Source: Astragalus membranaceus (Eukaryota; Streptophyta; Magnoliopsida; Fabales; Fabaceae). From it: a DNA stretch of 64,000 nt. How positions within the stretch are numbered: position 1 is the stretch's first letter; every line of letters begins with the position of its first letter. Location of the stretch: assembly GCA_039519185.1 (NCBI GenBank), contig CM076849.1, forward strand, positions 63,570,587-63,634,586, read 5' to 3'. Positions 23,068 to 32,849 of the stretch are shown one piece after another. Position numbers and translations under genes: made by a program. The notes under the pieces are model-generated. The model did no database searches, was not told the DNA's origin, and worked only from the letters and a program-made list of their open reading frames with translations.

Positions 23068-24283
23068 AATAGACAACCAGAAGCAAGGGAGGCAGATACA
23101 CGCAGACAGCAAAAACAAACACAGACAGCAGTATACAGAGAAACAAAAACACACAGCAAACACAGCAAACAGAGAATACGAAATTGACACCAAAAACAAT
23201 AGTAAAAAAAACACCCTGAGCAACAAACACTCAAAATTCTACAGCAGGCATCGGTAGCAGCAACACACAAAGCAGTAAGCAACAGGAGCAATAGGAGTCT
23301 ATTTCAGAGGCTGGAAAAAGGTTGTCTAACATATTTTTTTTAAAATGTAGTCTTATTTTTGATTAAGTTTGTTTAAAATAAGTTCCAGTTCATCTTCTTT
23401 TTCAGTTCATTTTTGATTTCCTATCATGGTTAAGTTTGTTTAAAATAAGTTTCAGAGGCTTGAAAGATTAGCAGTAGAAATAAAAAATGGCCTTCAGAGT
23501 CAGTTTCATTACCCTTATGTTTAAGAAAACGAAATTAATTAGTTATCTAAACTAAGGTTTAATTAGTAATAGGTTTAGTTAAGAAATTTGGGTTACAAAT
23601 CAGAATCAGGGAAAACAGAATACAGAGGGGAGGGGGGTCGAGACAGTAAAAAGGAAAGGAAAAGAGAAAGGAGCAAAAGTTTTACCTCCGGCCACCGTTC
23701 ACGGTGGCCGCCGCCGTAGCCTCGTCGCACCACCACCGTCGTCCATAGCCACTATCGTACGGCCGCCTCACCGCCAACCACCAACAGTACACCACCACGA
23801 CCGCTCTCATCACCGTAAACCCCCCCCTCACTCACTACGAACCACAGCCCCCTCTTCCACCCACGAACGGCCGAGCCATCTCCATCACTGATCCACCCTA
23901 ACACCCACCGTCGAGCACCACTCGCACTCCCGATCGCCTCCGCCCCTTCGCCTCCAACCCAACCCGTACCACCGTGTGCACCGCGCAACCACCCCAAACT
24001 CTCTCGCTGCTCCCTCCCTTCCACCGTGAACATCGTTCACGGCCACGACCGAAGACAACACCCCTTCGCCCATTTCAGCCATTAGCGACAGTGAGAGGGA
24101 AAATAAAGCGATTTGGTGAGGAGAGAGAGAGGGGTTCGCACGGCGCCATTGAGGGAGAGAGGGAGAAGGCTGATTCGGAGATCGGTGGTGCAAGGAGAGA
24201 ATAGGAGGCGATGGTGAGGAAGAGGGAGGAGATCAGTGCTAGGGGGGAAGGAGAGAGAGTGCGCCGTGTGAGAGGGAGATGAT

Positions 24284-24372
24284 TTTTTAGGGTTTGTTTT
24301 TTTAGAAAGGGGGCGCCGCGAGAGGAAAGTGAGCAGATTAGGGTTTCCAATTTTAGGTCAGCCTTTTATAGT
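24284..24372 (-). promoter_or_regulatory. Antisense promoter-like region in C LTR
   Basis: On the minus strand CTATAAAAGG (24372-24363) is followed by two AAACCCTAA telo-box words (24345 and 24293 regions), then by a pyrimidine-rich leader and open frames. The same arrangement in the 3' LTR has its TATA at 39825-39816. Promoter activity is inference. Confidence 0.4.
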
Positions 24373-25560
24373 ATTAGCTCAGGGGTATTTTAGTCTTTTC
24401 GCTTTTATTTTTTTTCAGATCTCTATTCGCACCTCTCTGTTTACTTTGCGCGCCTCCCCCCTCGCAAGCCCACGATTTCTTTTTTGTTTGAAGCGCAGCC
24501 CAGCTTACAAAAACCAGCTGGGCTTACTATCTACACTCCATTTTTAATAACACAGCCCTCCTGCCACTTACACCCCCCATTTTACTACTGCACCTCCCTG
24601 TTTCTTTTTTTTTTTAATTTTGTTTCTTTTCCCCTAAATAAACTTATTTATTTTCTTTTTTTCACAAACCTTTTTTTCGCAATGATGGACAAATGTTTCC
24701 CCGAACGAAAATCAATCCAATTGCAAATTCCTTCCATCACGACGTTCTCTCCAATTAAAATCAACGAAGACACTTTTCAAAAACAAATCTTTTCAAACGT
24801 CGAAATCAAAACTAATCATCACTAATGATCACTCGCGCCGTTGCCGTTTGATTGTGGGTGATGATTTCATTCCTGTGGGAGCTAGTAGTGTGGCCACTCT
24901 AAACCGTTGTTGTTTGGTCCTCACAAACGCTCTCCTTCAATTGCGAAAACCCTTTCAATGCTCAAAATAAAAACCGATTATCATTAATCAGCACTCGCGC
25001 CGTTGCCGTTTGGTCGTTAATGATAATTCATTTTCATAAGAGTAGTAGCGCGACCACTCTAAACCGTTGTTGTTTGGTCACTGCGAACGCTCAACCCTTT
25101 GCGAAAAACTCCAAAAAGATTAAAAAACAAAAACCCTTTTCAGGACAAACAAGAACTACGTAGCTTTGAATTCTCCATCGCACCAGGAGATACGTAGGAG
25201 CGAGAGGCTAACTCTCGTCAAGCGCCAAAAATAAAAATTTTCATTAAGTCTTTTCATTCTCTTTTCGAAAGAAGGGGCAAATTTAAGTATTTTCCAAATC
25301 AGCACTTAAAACCACACGCTTAATTAAAGGTTCCCTTTCGGTAGAAAGGAGGCGTGGGGTGCTAAAACCTTCCCCATGCCTAACCGACCCCCGAATCCAA
25401 ATCTTCCGGTTTTCCAAAAGGCCATCCGCTTTCCAAAAAGGTTTTTCTTCAATATTTTCCTTATAAAAAAATATTGGTGGCGACTTCATTGATTTTTAAA
25501 AAAAAAAAAAAGTTGTAAACGAAGAAAGATTCCCTCAGGGACTTTTTCGGGCGCAACAGC

Positions 25561-25578
25561 TGGCGACTTCACTGGGGA
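25561..25578 (+). other. Primer binding site of C (tRNA-Arg type)
   Basis: TGGCGACTTCACTGGGGA lies two bases after the LTR. It closely resembles the complement of plant tRNA-Arg(ACG), the primer reported for Ogre elements. Confidence 0.75.
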
Positions 25579-26719
25579 CTTTTCTTGTTTAAGTGGGTCA
25601 AGCCTAACTAATTAAATGTGTGGTTTAGCGTGCTATCGACGTGATTTGGATACTTTGTTACTTATATCCCTTTTCGGTTTGCTCTTCTTGTCATGTTGCG
25701 TGCATGTGCATTTATTTTTTCTCCTTTCATGTTTATTTTTCCTCGTCTTTGCTTATGTGCTTAGTACCCTCATGCTTTTCCTCCCCATCTTGTTATGTTC
25801 CTCTCTTCTTGGCCCCCTTTCTCGAGAAAAGCAAAGCACTTGATTATTGTTGAAACCCTAGGCTAGCTAATTTGATATTGAACCCTAGTGTAGACAACAT
25901 GTTATCGCTTGCTATTGTTTGGACTGTTCTGGGTTTTCCTTCGCAGGTGGGGTATATGTGGGTAGTTTTAGGCGGTATGTCCCCGCTACACACACTCACC
26001 CCCTTATGATTATGAGCTTTGAGAGAGGCCTAAAACCCAAGGTCTGAAAAACACCTAGGAGAGTGGAAACGAGTAGTGACTGCCAATTGGACCGATGTCC
26101 TTCTGCTCTCACGAAAGTTTCAGCCAGAGTATGCTCTTTATGGTACCTCACACCAGATGGCATTCCATCGTTGTGGGTGTTATCATAAAAGAGATTTAGC
26201 TCTGGTAGCCTTTGCGAGGGAGTGAATAGAGCCACATGGGAGGATTACCCTTTAAATTGCCCTAGATCGTAGGTCTCACCCCTTTTTAGGTCACAAGAGC
26301 TTTCCAAATTGTGTGCTGCATTGTAAACTAGGCACGTTTTCAAAAAGAAAAGGAGATTTTTCGAAAAAAGAGAAAATAGAGAAAGAGTTGCCGTTGTAAC
26401 CTTTCTTTCGCCGGTCTGTACGAAGTGACATATTACTTTATTTTAAAAAAAAGAGGGAGTGAAAGAGTTACCGCTGTAGCCTTTCTCATACCGGTCCATA
26501 TGAAATAACGTACGACCCGCATTTTCCAAAAAAAACTTGAATCACTGCCAATAAGGACTGGTCTCTGAGTTACATAGACATAGAACATCATCATCATTTA
26601 CACATCATCCTTTGCATAAAACATACATTTTCGATAATTTTCGCATGCATCTTTGCATTTCATCATGGTTTGCTTGCCGAGAACCCCAAGTAATGAGAAA
26701 TTTTTGTCATAGATACGGC
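25579..26719 (+). other. Leader region of C, non-coding
   Basis: No long open frame. It contains a two-copy 80-bp duplication starting at about 26381 and 26461 (GAAAGAGTTGCCGTTGTAAC and a variant). It is probably the RNA leader with packaging functions. Confidence 0.6.
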
Positions 26720-28792
26720 ATGGAATCTAGAAGGGAAACGGTGTATACTCCAAGGTACCCCGTTGTAAACAAGGTAGATGTGACTAGTCTGAAAAAATGT
26801 GTTGACCTGATGGGACCTATTGAAAGGGGATCGTTTGACAATGCTTATGGGAACCTCCGGAAGTTGTTGTTGCTAGAGGTGCAGACTGAGGCTATCGCGG
26901 CTATGAGTAGATTCTATGACCCAGAAATCAGGTGCTTTCTTTTCAAAAATTTTCAAATGGCCCCCACATTGGAGGAATATCAGCAGATTTTGGGTTTCAC
27001 TCAGACAGAAGCTGTCCCCTACCGGTATCAAGAACAGTACTACACAGATGAGGGGTTCGCTGCATTATTGCAAGTGAGTGTAGAGGATCTGAAGCTCCAA
27101 AAGCAGAAGAGAAACAATGTGATAGGTTTCCCGCAGAGCTACCTCGAAGGTTTAATGGGAGCCTATGCTAGAAGTAAAAATTGGGTTGTCTTCAAGCGAG
27201 TTTTGGCCTTAGCAATTTTTGGGGTTGTTCTCTTTCCGCAGATTGAGAGGTATGTGGATGTGACTGTTATTGGTATTTTCCTAGCTTTTCAGAACAAGAG
27301 GAGCCCCATTAATCCAATTCCCGCCATCCTTGCCGACACTTATTCTGCTTTTACCCATCATTGTGACTTAAGAAGGAAGAAAATCTCTTGCTCTTCTCAC
27401 CTGTTGTATGCATGGCTTCTCATCCATGCCTTCACCAACCCAACACGAGTGGAAAAGTTGATTAGTTACGCTGTAACTTGTGAGGTGAAAGCTATGAGCA
27501 TTCAATAGTGGATCCAGTTTCTAGGGGGTCTAGATGAGCACTCAATCCGTTGGTATCTCTCATCTTGCTGGGAAGATAGGCCTAAGGTAGTCTTCCGCTG
27601 TGGTGGTTTCCAAAATGTCCCGCTAATGGGCACTAAGGGATGCATCAACTACAACCCGTCTCTGACTCTGAGGCAATTAGGGTATCCGATGAGGAATTCG
27701 CCTACTGAAGAGATGATATTCCCGCTTTACATCTATGAAGGAGGACCAAAAGATGACAGTTTGCTTAGAAAGGTCTTGCAAGCCTGGAGTACGGTGGTTC
27801 GCATGGGAAAAGTAGAGCTCGCTCAGAGGACTAGTGGTATCACCTTCGCTCAGTGGCTCGGAAAAAGGATCCAGAATGTTCAACTGCCTTACCAAAAAGA
27901 GTTGCAAGTCGAGAGGGAAGTAGTAGACGCCAGTGCCCCTGTTGTCGAAGAATTAGGCGAAGTTAAGTTGGCTCTGATGAAGGCAGAGGAAGAGAAGAAA
28001 TCTTTGCAAGCTGAGATAGAGAAGATGGCTCTGAAGAACAAGAGGTTGAAAGAAGAAAATGCCCTGAAGTCTGCTACCATTGAGAGTTTCAGTCAGAAAC
28101 TAAAAGGGGAAGAGGAGAGCAAGTTAGAAGTTCAAAGGTATCTGCAAGGAGCCAAGGAGGAAATCAAGAGACGAAGCTTGAAAGAGAAGAAGGCCCTGGA
28201 AGAAGCCAACCAGTGGAAAGAGTTATGGGATGAAGCAAAAATGGAAGAGAGAACGGCGAAAAGCTTGCTTGCCAAGTCAAAAAGAGAATCCCGCATGTTA
28301 CAAGCTGAATGGGAGAGTAAGTTAGACAGTGTTGTGCAAGAGAGAGACTCTTTTGAGAACATCCTCAGGGAATATCAGCGGGCCCTAAGAGCAGAGCAAG
28401 AGGATTCTGACGAGTTGAAGGAGCGTCTTTGTCACATCAGTGATGCGTACCGGCAAGTGAGGGATGAAAGTCAGTATTGGGAACATCGCTATGTTGAGCT
28501 GCTCGGTAGGATTGAAGAGCAGGCAGTCATCATAGAGCTGAGGGATGAGGTTCAACACTGGAAGGGTAGGTTCTCCAAGCTATCAGAATTGGTCAACCAG
28601 GCTCTTGCGGATATGCCCAGGAGATTAAGAAAAGCTGAGACTGAGATGTATCCCCTCAACACCCCGCTTGAGGTGTACAAATTTGTGGAGTACTGCAGAG
28701 CCCTAGTTGAGGAAGCCAAAGGAAAAGCCGGAAGTACCTCTACCAACAACAAGAGGAAAAAGAGTGGAAATGTCAAAGCCCTTTGTATTTGA
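26720..28792 (+). pseudogene. Element C ORF1 (Ogre extra ORF), one in-frame stop
   Basis: The frame runs from ATG 26720 (MESRRETVYTPRYP) to 28792, about 690 codons, with a single TAG at 27506-27508 and no frame change across it. The frame is open further upstream, but ATG 26720 gives the best N-terminus. The first half has the pattern IRCFLFKNFQMAPTLEEYQQ and TRVEKLISY. It resembles the plant mobile domain-like region found in Ogre ORF1 and in related plant proteins. Residues about 390-640 are a long charged coiled coil, and the C-terminus is basic (NNKRKKSG). The role of ORF1 is unknown. The stop probably arose from CAG or a similar codon. It would split the protein into 262- and about 428-residue parts. 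Confidence 0.8.
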
Positions 28793-29288
28793 GCTTCTTT
28801 ATTGTAATTTTCCATTTTGTTTTATTGTACCTTTCCTTTTTCAATCATTGTATCAGAATGTCGTACTTTCGGATTCAGATTTTGAAGTATTTTGTTTAAA
28901 TACACCCGTTTCGCTTCCAGATTCCAATTTCAATATGATCCAAAGAAAATGATATAACAAAAACAATCAAAGATTTACCTGCGTATCTATGACAAGACAT
29001 AATACATTGCGATTCTCGGCAAGACAAACTAAACACGCATTCATTCGCATTGCATTCATTTATTCGTTCTTGTGTTCATAAGCGTGTTCCGTCAATAGAA
29101 AATTAGGCAAGCTGGTTAATCATCGCTATTGGACGCGTCTGCAAGCAAGAAACATAGAAAACAATCAAGCCAACACTGATCAGAACGATCCGCAGCCACA
29201 TCAGGATGATGGAATTCCAGGAGGCCGGGATCCTAATGGTCAGGGTCAGCATGGTCAGAATCAGGAGAATCAAGTCGTTCAAGCTGAG
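28793..29288 (+). other. C spacer between ORF1 and gag
   Basis: This is AT-rich with no start codon in the gag frame. The gag frame is, however, open from about 29084 and encodes a Gln/Asn/Gly-rich stretch (NGQGQHGQNQENQ). Gag may therefore begin upstream by a non-AUG start or by splicing. Confidence 0.5.
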
Positions 29289-32200
29289 ATGGAAGTCCTA
29301 AAGGCTCAAATGGCGGAGGTCATAAGAGTGCTAAGTGCCTTAAGAGATGTTGGCACAACTGAGACTGCTATTGCTGGGACGAACAATCCTCCTCCCCTTC
29401 CTGGGTCTGGGATCTCTCAAACCCTTCAAGCTGTGCAATGGCCTCCCTATGGTCTCCCATTGGGCTATACGCCTCCTGCCGCTGATGCAAACCCTGGAGG
29501 AAATCCTTCAGGAACCACGGGGCACGCTCAGCCTAATACAGTTGTGAATGAAGTAGGAAGAGGGACGCATCGAGCCCAGATTCAGATCCCAATTCCTGTT
29601 ATTGCCCCAGGAACTCCGGCGGGCTTCAATTCACCAATGATGGTCCATCCACACGTACAGGGCCCAGTCCCTCAGAATATTGCTCACCAACACATGACCC
29701 CGGTCGCGGCATCGATGAATAACCCTCACTATGGTGCCGGCGGTTTCCCACAGAATTACCCTGCCGAAGCTAGAAGTCAGTATCAAATGCTGGAAGAAAG
29801 ATTGAGAGCTGTTGAAGGGGCAGGTTCCCGAGCCAGGAATGCCCACGAGTTGTGCTTGGTCCCTGATCTAGTCCTGCCACCCAAGTTCAAAGCACCAACT
29901 TTTGACAAATATAGAGGGACAACTTGCCCAGTCAGCCATGTGACAATGTACTGCCGAAAGATGACTGCCTACGCCCGTGATGATAACTTAATGATGCATT
30001 GCTTCCAAGAAAGTTTAGCCGGAGCTCCCCTTGACTGGTACATGCAGTTAGAGCCAACTAATATCCGTTGCTGGAAAGACATGGCGGATGCCTTCATGCG
30101 TCAATACCAGTATAACAATGATTTGGTTCCAGATAGAACTCAGCTACAATGCATGTCTAAGAGGGACAACGAGTCGTTCAAAGAGTATGCTCAGAGATGG
30201 CGGAACCTTGCGGCACAAGTAAAACCCCCTCTGCTGGACAAAGAAATGGTCCACATGTTTATGGAAACCCTTCCTGCGGTGTATTATGATAGGTTGGTTG
30301 GCAGCGTAGCCTCAAACTTCTCTGAGATGGTGGTCACAGGGGAAAGAGTAGAGAATGGTATGCGGAGCGGAAGAATAGCTCAGGGCCCGACACCTCCTGC
30401 CGGTCAAAAAAAGCCATTTTTCGGGTCTCATAAGAAGAAAGAAGGTGAAACTAATGCAGTCATCGGAGCCAGTGGTCCGTCGCACAGCAACCCACCGCAA
30501 GCTATTTCGGTTCCTCCTCAGGCACCACTGGCACACCCTTTTCAATCAAATTATCAGTACCGGAACTATAATGAAAGGAAGCCTGTTGTCTTTGATCCCA
30601 TTCCCATGTCCTACACGGACTTGTTTAATTATCTCATCACCAACAAAATAATCAGTACTCGTCAAATGAAGCCATATCAGCCTCCCTATCCCAGAGGGTA
30701 CAACGCAAATGCCACCTGCGCCTTTCACTCTGGGGCAGTAGGACATGTGGTGGAGGATTGTAAAGCGTTCAAATACGTGGTGCAAGAATTACTTGATAAG
30801 AAAAGCATATCATTTCAACAACCCAATGTAGCCACCAATCCGTTGCCAGGGCATGGAGGATCTGCTATTAATGCCGTTGGCCATCAGGAGGGTCAGTGTT
30901 TGGTTAGAAAAGTTGATTGCATTCAGATGCCTTTGAATTTTATCCACGCTGAACTATGCCGTTTTGGTGTCATCAAAGAAGGTTGTGCTAGGAAAGACGC
31001 CTGTGATAATCCTCGCTGCATCGGGGCATGTGAAGGCTTTAAACCAATTCTCCAATATATCTTAGACAGACACCTGGTCCAAGTGGGAATCCAGGAGAAA
31101 GAAGAAGGTGTATTTACCTTGCAATCAGGCAATGGAGGCTTCAGGAGACCAATTGAAATTCCCTGCAATCTGAATTCCAGCCTAGCTGTGACGAGACCCT
31201 CGACTGTTGTTATTCCAGTACCTGCTGCTGCCCCTAGTGGGGAGACTAGGATGACTCCATGGAGCTGCAATGTGCAAATGCAAGCGGAGGTCCCTAAAGG
31301 CACTCTGGATATAACAAACATTGCTGGAGGTAGTTGTATCACAAGGAGTGGAAGGTTGTATACTCCTGAAAACCTTAGAAGAGAGCAATCCAAGGGAACT
31401 GAAGAAAGGGCCCGTAAAGGAAAAGACAAGGAAGCTGTAGAAGTCAGGGATGTGTCGGACAAAGAAGCTCAAGAATTCCTGAGAGTAATGAGACAGAGTG
31501 AGTATCGGGTGGTAGACCAGCTGAATCAAACTCCATCCAAGATCTCAATGCTCTCTTTGCTGCTTAGTTCAGAGGCACATCGTGTTGCACTGCTAAAGGT
31601 CCTGAATGAAGCTCACGTCTCTCATGACATTACAGTAAACCAGCTTGATGGTATTGTTGGCAGCATTGTAGCCTCCAATTACTTGACCTTCTCAGACACT
31701 GAGCTGCCTCCGGCAGGAAAGAGTCATAATCAAGCTCTTCACATCTCAGTCAAGTGTGGGGACCATATACTTGCCAGGGTGCTTGTTGATAACGGTTCAT
31801 CCTTGAACGTGCTGCCTAAGTCTACAATGGATAAGCTGGATGTAGACTGTTCATATCTAAAACCGAGCTCCACCTTGGTCAGAGCATTTGATGGGTCAGT
31901 GAAGGAAGTTTTTGGAGAAGTGGAAATGCCGCTGCAGATAGGCCCTGAAGTATTTTATGTTGTCTTTCAAGTGATGGACATCAATTCATCCTACAGTTGC
32001 CTGCTAGGACGTCCTTGGATACATGCGGCTGGGGCAGTACCATCCTCGCTTCATCAGAAACTCAAGTTTGTGGCTAGGGGAAAGCTGATAGTGATCTCCG
32101 GAGAGGAAGAAACATTGATAAATCGATCACCACCTGAATATTATGTGGAAGCAGCAGAAGAGTCCTTTGAGACTGCTTTCCAGGGATTGGAGATTTCAAA

Positions 32201-32663
32201 CGCTGTCTTCGTCGAAGGAGAGCCTCGGTGGAAGCCTAAGTGGTCCAGGGCTGACATGATGACTGCAAAGGTGATGCTGGGACATGGGTATCAGATTGGT
32301 AAGGGCTTAGGAAAAGCTGCTCAAGGAATTGTAATGCCTATCCAGTTGAGGGGTAATATTGAGAGGTTCGGTGTTGGATACATCCCAAGTCTTGCTGATC
32401 GGGAGAGGCTGACATCTGACAGGAGGGTGAAATGGTTGGCCAAACTCAGAGGAAGGGCACCCAATCAGGAGAGAATAGTCATCGCTAATCTTAAGGACAA
32501 CTTCCGGAGTGCTGGTATGCTGAACCCTGACCAGGTTAATATGGTTGAAGAAGGATCAAGCTCAAGTGGCCGTGCTGAAGGTCTGGTGCGCTGCTGTGCG
32601 GTTGGAGAGAAGCTGCAAAACTGGGAGATCATGGATTTCCCCGTATTTTCCAATTTAAAGTAA
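29289..32663 (+). CDS. Element C Gag-protease with G-patch
   Basis: A single open frame of 1,124 codons. Gag occupies about residues 1-620. Its capsid-like core includes APTFDKYRGTTCP and GAPLDWYMQLEP, followed by an atypical zinc motif CAFHSGAVGHVVEDC. The aspartic protease is at about residues 825-920, with active-site LVDNGSSLNVLP and SCLLGRPWIH. Around residues 993-1030 is a G-patch (MLGHGYQIGKGLGKAAQGI), a domain known between protease and RT in several Tat-lineage elements. The start at 29289 is the first ATG, but the frame is open upstream. The unspliced message stops at TAA 32661-32663. Removing the intron joins it to pol in frame. Confidence 0.92.
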   Translation: MEVLKAQMAEVIRVLSALRDVGTTETAIAGTNNPPPLPGSGISQTLQAVQWPPYGLPLGYTPPAADANPGGNPSGTTGHAQPNTVVNEVGRGTHRAQIQIPIPVIAPGTPAGFNSPMMVHPHVQGPVPQNIAHQHMTPVAASMNNPHYGAGGFPQNYPAEARSQYQMLEERLRAVEGAGSRARNAHELCLVPDLVLPPKFKAPTFDKYRGTTCPVSHVTMYCRKMTAYARDDNLMMHCFQESLAGAPLDWYMQLEPTNIRCWKDMADAFMRQYQYNNDLVPDRTQLQCMSKRDNESFKEYAQRWRNLAAQVKPPLLDKEMVHMFMETLPAVYYDRLVGSVASNFSEMVVTGERVENGMRSGRIAQGPTPPAGQKKPFFGSHKKKEGETNAVIGASGPSHSNPPQAISVPPQAPLAHPFQSNYQYRNYNERKPVVFDPIPMSYTDLFNYLITNKIISTRQMKPYQPPYPRGYNANATCAFHSGAVGHVVEDCKAFKYVVQELLDKKSISFQQPNVATNPLPGHGGSAINAVGHQEGQCLVRKVDCIQMPLNFIHAELCRFGVIKEGCARKDACDNPRCIGACEGFKPILQYILDRHLVQVGIQEKEEGVFTLQSGNGGFRRPIEIPCNLNSSLAVTRPSTVVIPVPAAAPSGETRMTPWSCNVQMQAEVPKGTLDITNIAGGSCITRSGRLYTPENLRREQSKGTEERARKGKDKEAVEVRDVSDKEAQEFLRVMRQSEYRVVDQLNQTPSKISMLSLLLSSEAHRVALLKVLNEAHVSHDITVNQLDGIVGSIVASNYLTFSDTELPPAGKSHNQALHISVKCGDHILARVLVDNGSSLNVLPKSTMDKLDVDCSYLKPSSTLVRAFDGSVKEVFGEVEMPLQIGPEVFYVVFQVMDINSSYSCLLGRPWIHAAGAVPSSLHQKLKFVARGKLIVISGEEETLINRSPPEYYVEAAEESFETAFQGLEISNAVFVEGEPRWKPKWSRADMMTAKVMLGHGYQIGKGLGKAAQGIVMPIQLRGNIERFGVGYIPSLADRERLTSDRRVKWLAKLRGRAPNQERIVIANLKDNFRSAGMLNPDQVNMVEEGSSSSGRAEGLVRCCAVGEKLQNWEIMDFPVFSNLK

Positions 32664-32849
32664 TTATCATTGTAATGCAGATCCCTCGGCTCTGCCCAAG
32701 GCCTTGGGATATTTCATTCGGGCACACATGTTTTCGTCGAAAATCATCAATCAATAAAGTGTTATTTTGAATTCAATAAAATTTTTGTCTTCATCTTTTA
32801 TCTGTTTTGCTTTTTCTTTGTTTTTATTCGCCGCTCCATTCTAATGCAG
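32660..32849 (+). other. Predicted intron between gag-pro and pol
   Basis: Donor AAA/GTAATT at 32660. Acceptor TTCTAATGCAG/ATC ending at 32849, with a branch-point-like CTAAT only a few bases before the AG. Length is 190 nt. Joining 32659 to 32850 removes the gag-pro stop and continues exactly into the pol frame (AA + A, then TCA AAA ATA). An internal GTAATGCAG/ATC at 32672-32680 looks like a decoy acceptor. Confidence 0.75.

Larger units (their letters stand above)
22451..25558 (+). repeat. 5' LTR of element C
   Basis: It starts TGTAATACCCCAATTTTG and ends GGGCGCAACA. A sense TATA box CTATAAAAAC lies at 23058-23067. A CCG-rich section at 23685-24060 holds a 22-bp inverted repeat (23689-23710). 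On the opposite strand there is a gene-like start (TATA at 24372-24363). A two-copy 162-bp duplication begins at 24831 and 24993 (ACTCGCGCCGTTGCCGTTTG). Confidence 0.93.

Noticed and set aside
23752..24350. Gly- and Ser/Pro-rich minus-strand frames in the C LTR (and 39049-39648)
   Set aside because: No recognisable domain, and three overlapping frames are equally open. Kept only as part of the antisense promoter question, not as genes.
32672..32682. Acceptor at GTAATGCAG/ATC just after the gag-pro stop
   Set aside because: It would make an intron of about 21 nt, far too short. The acceptor at 32849 restores the frame.
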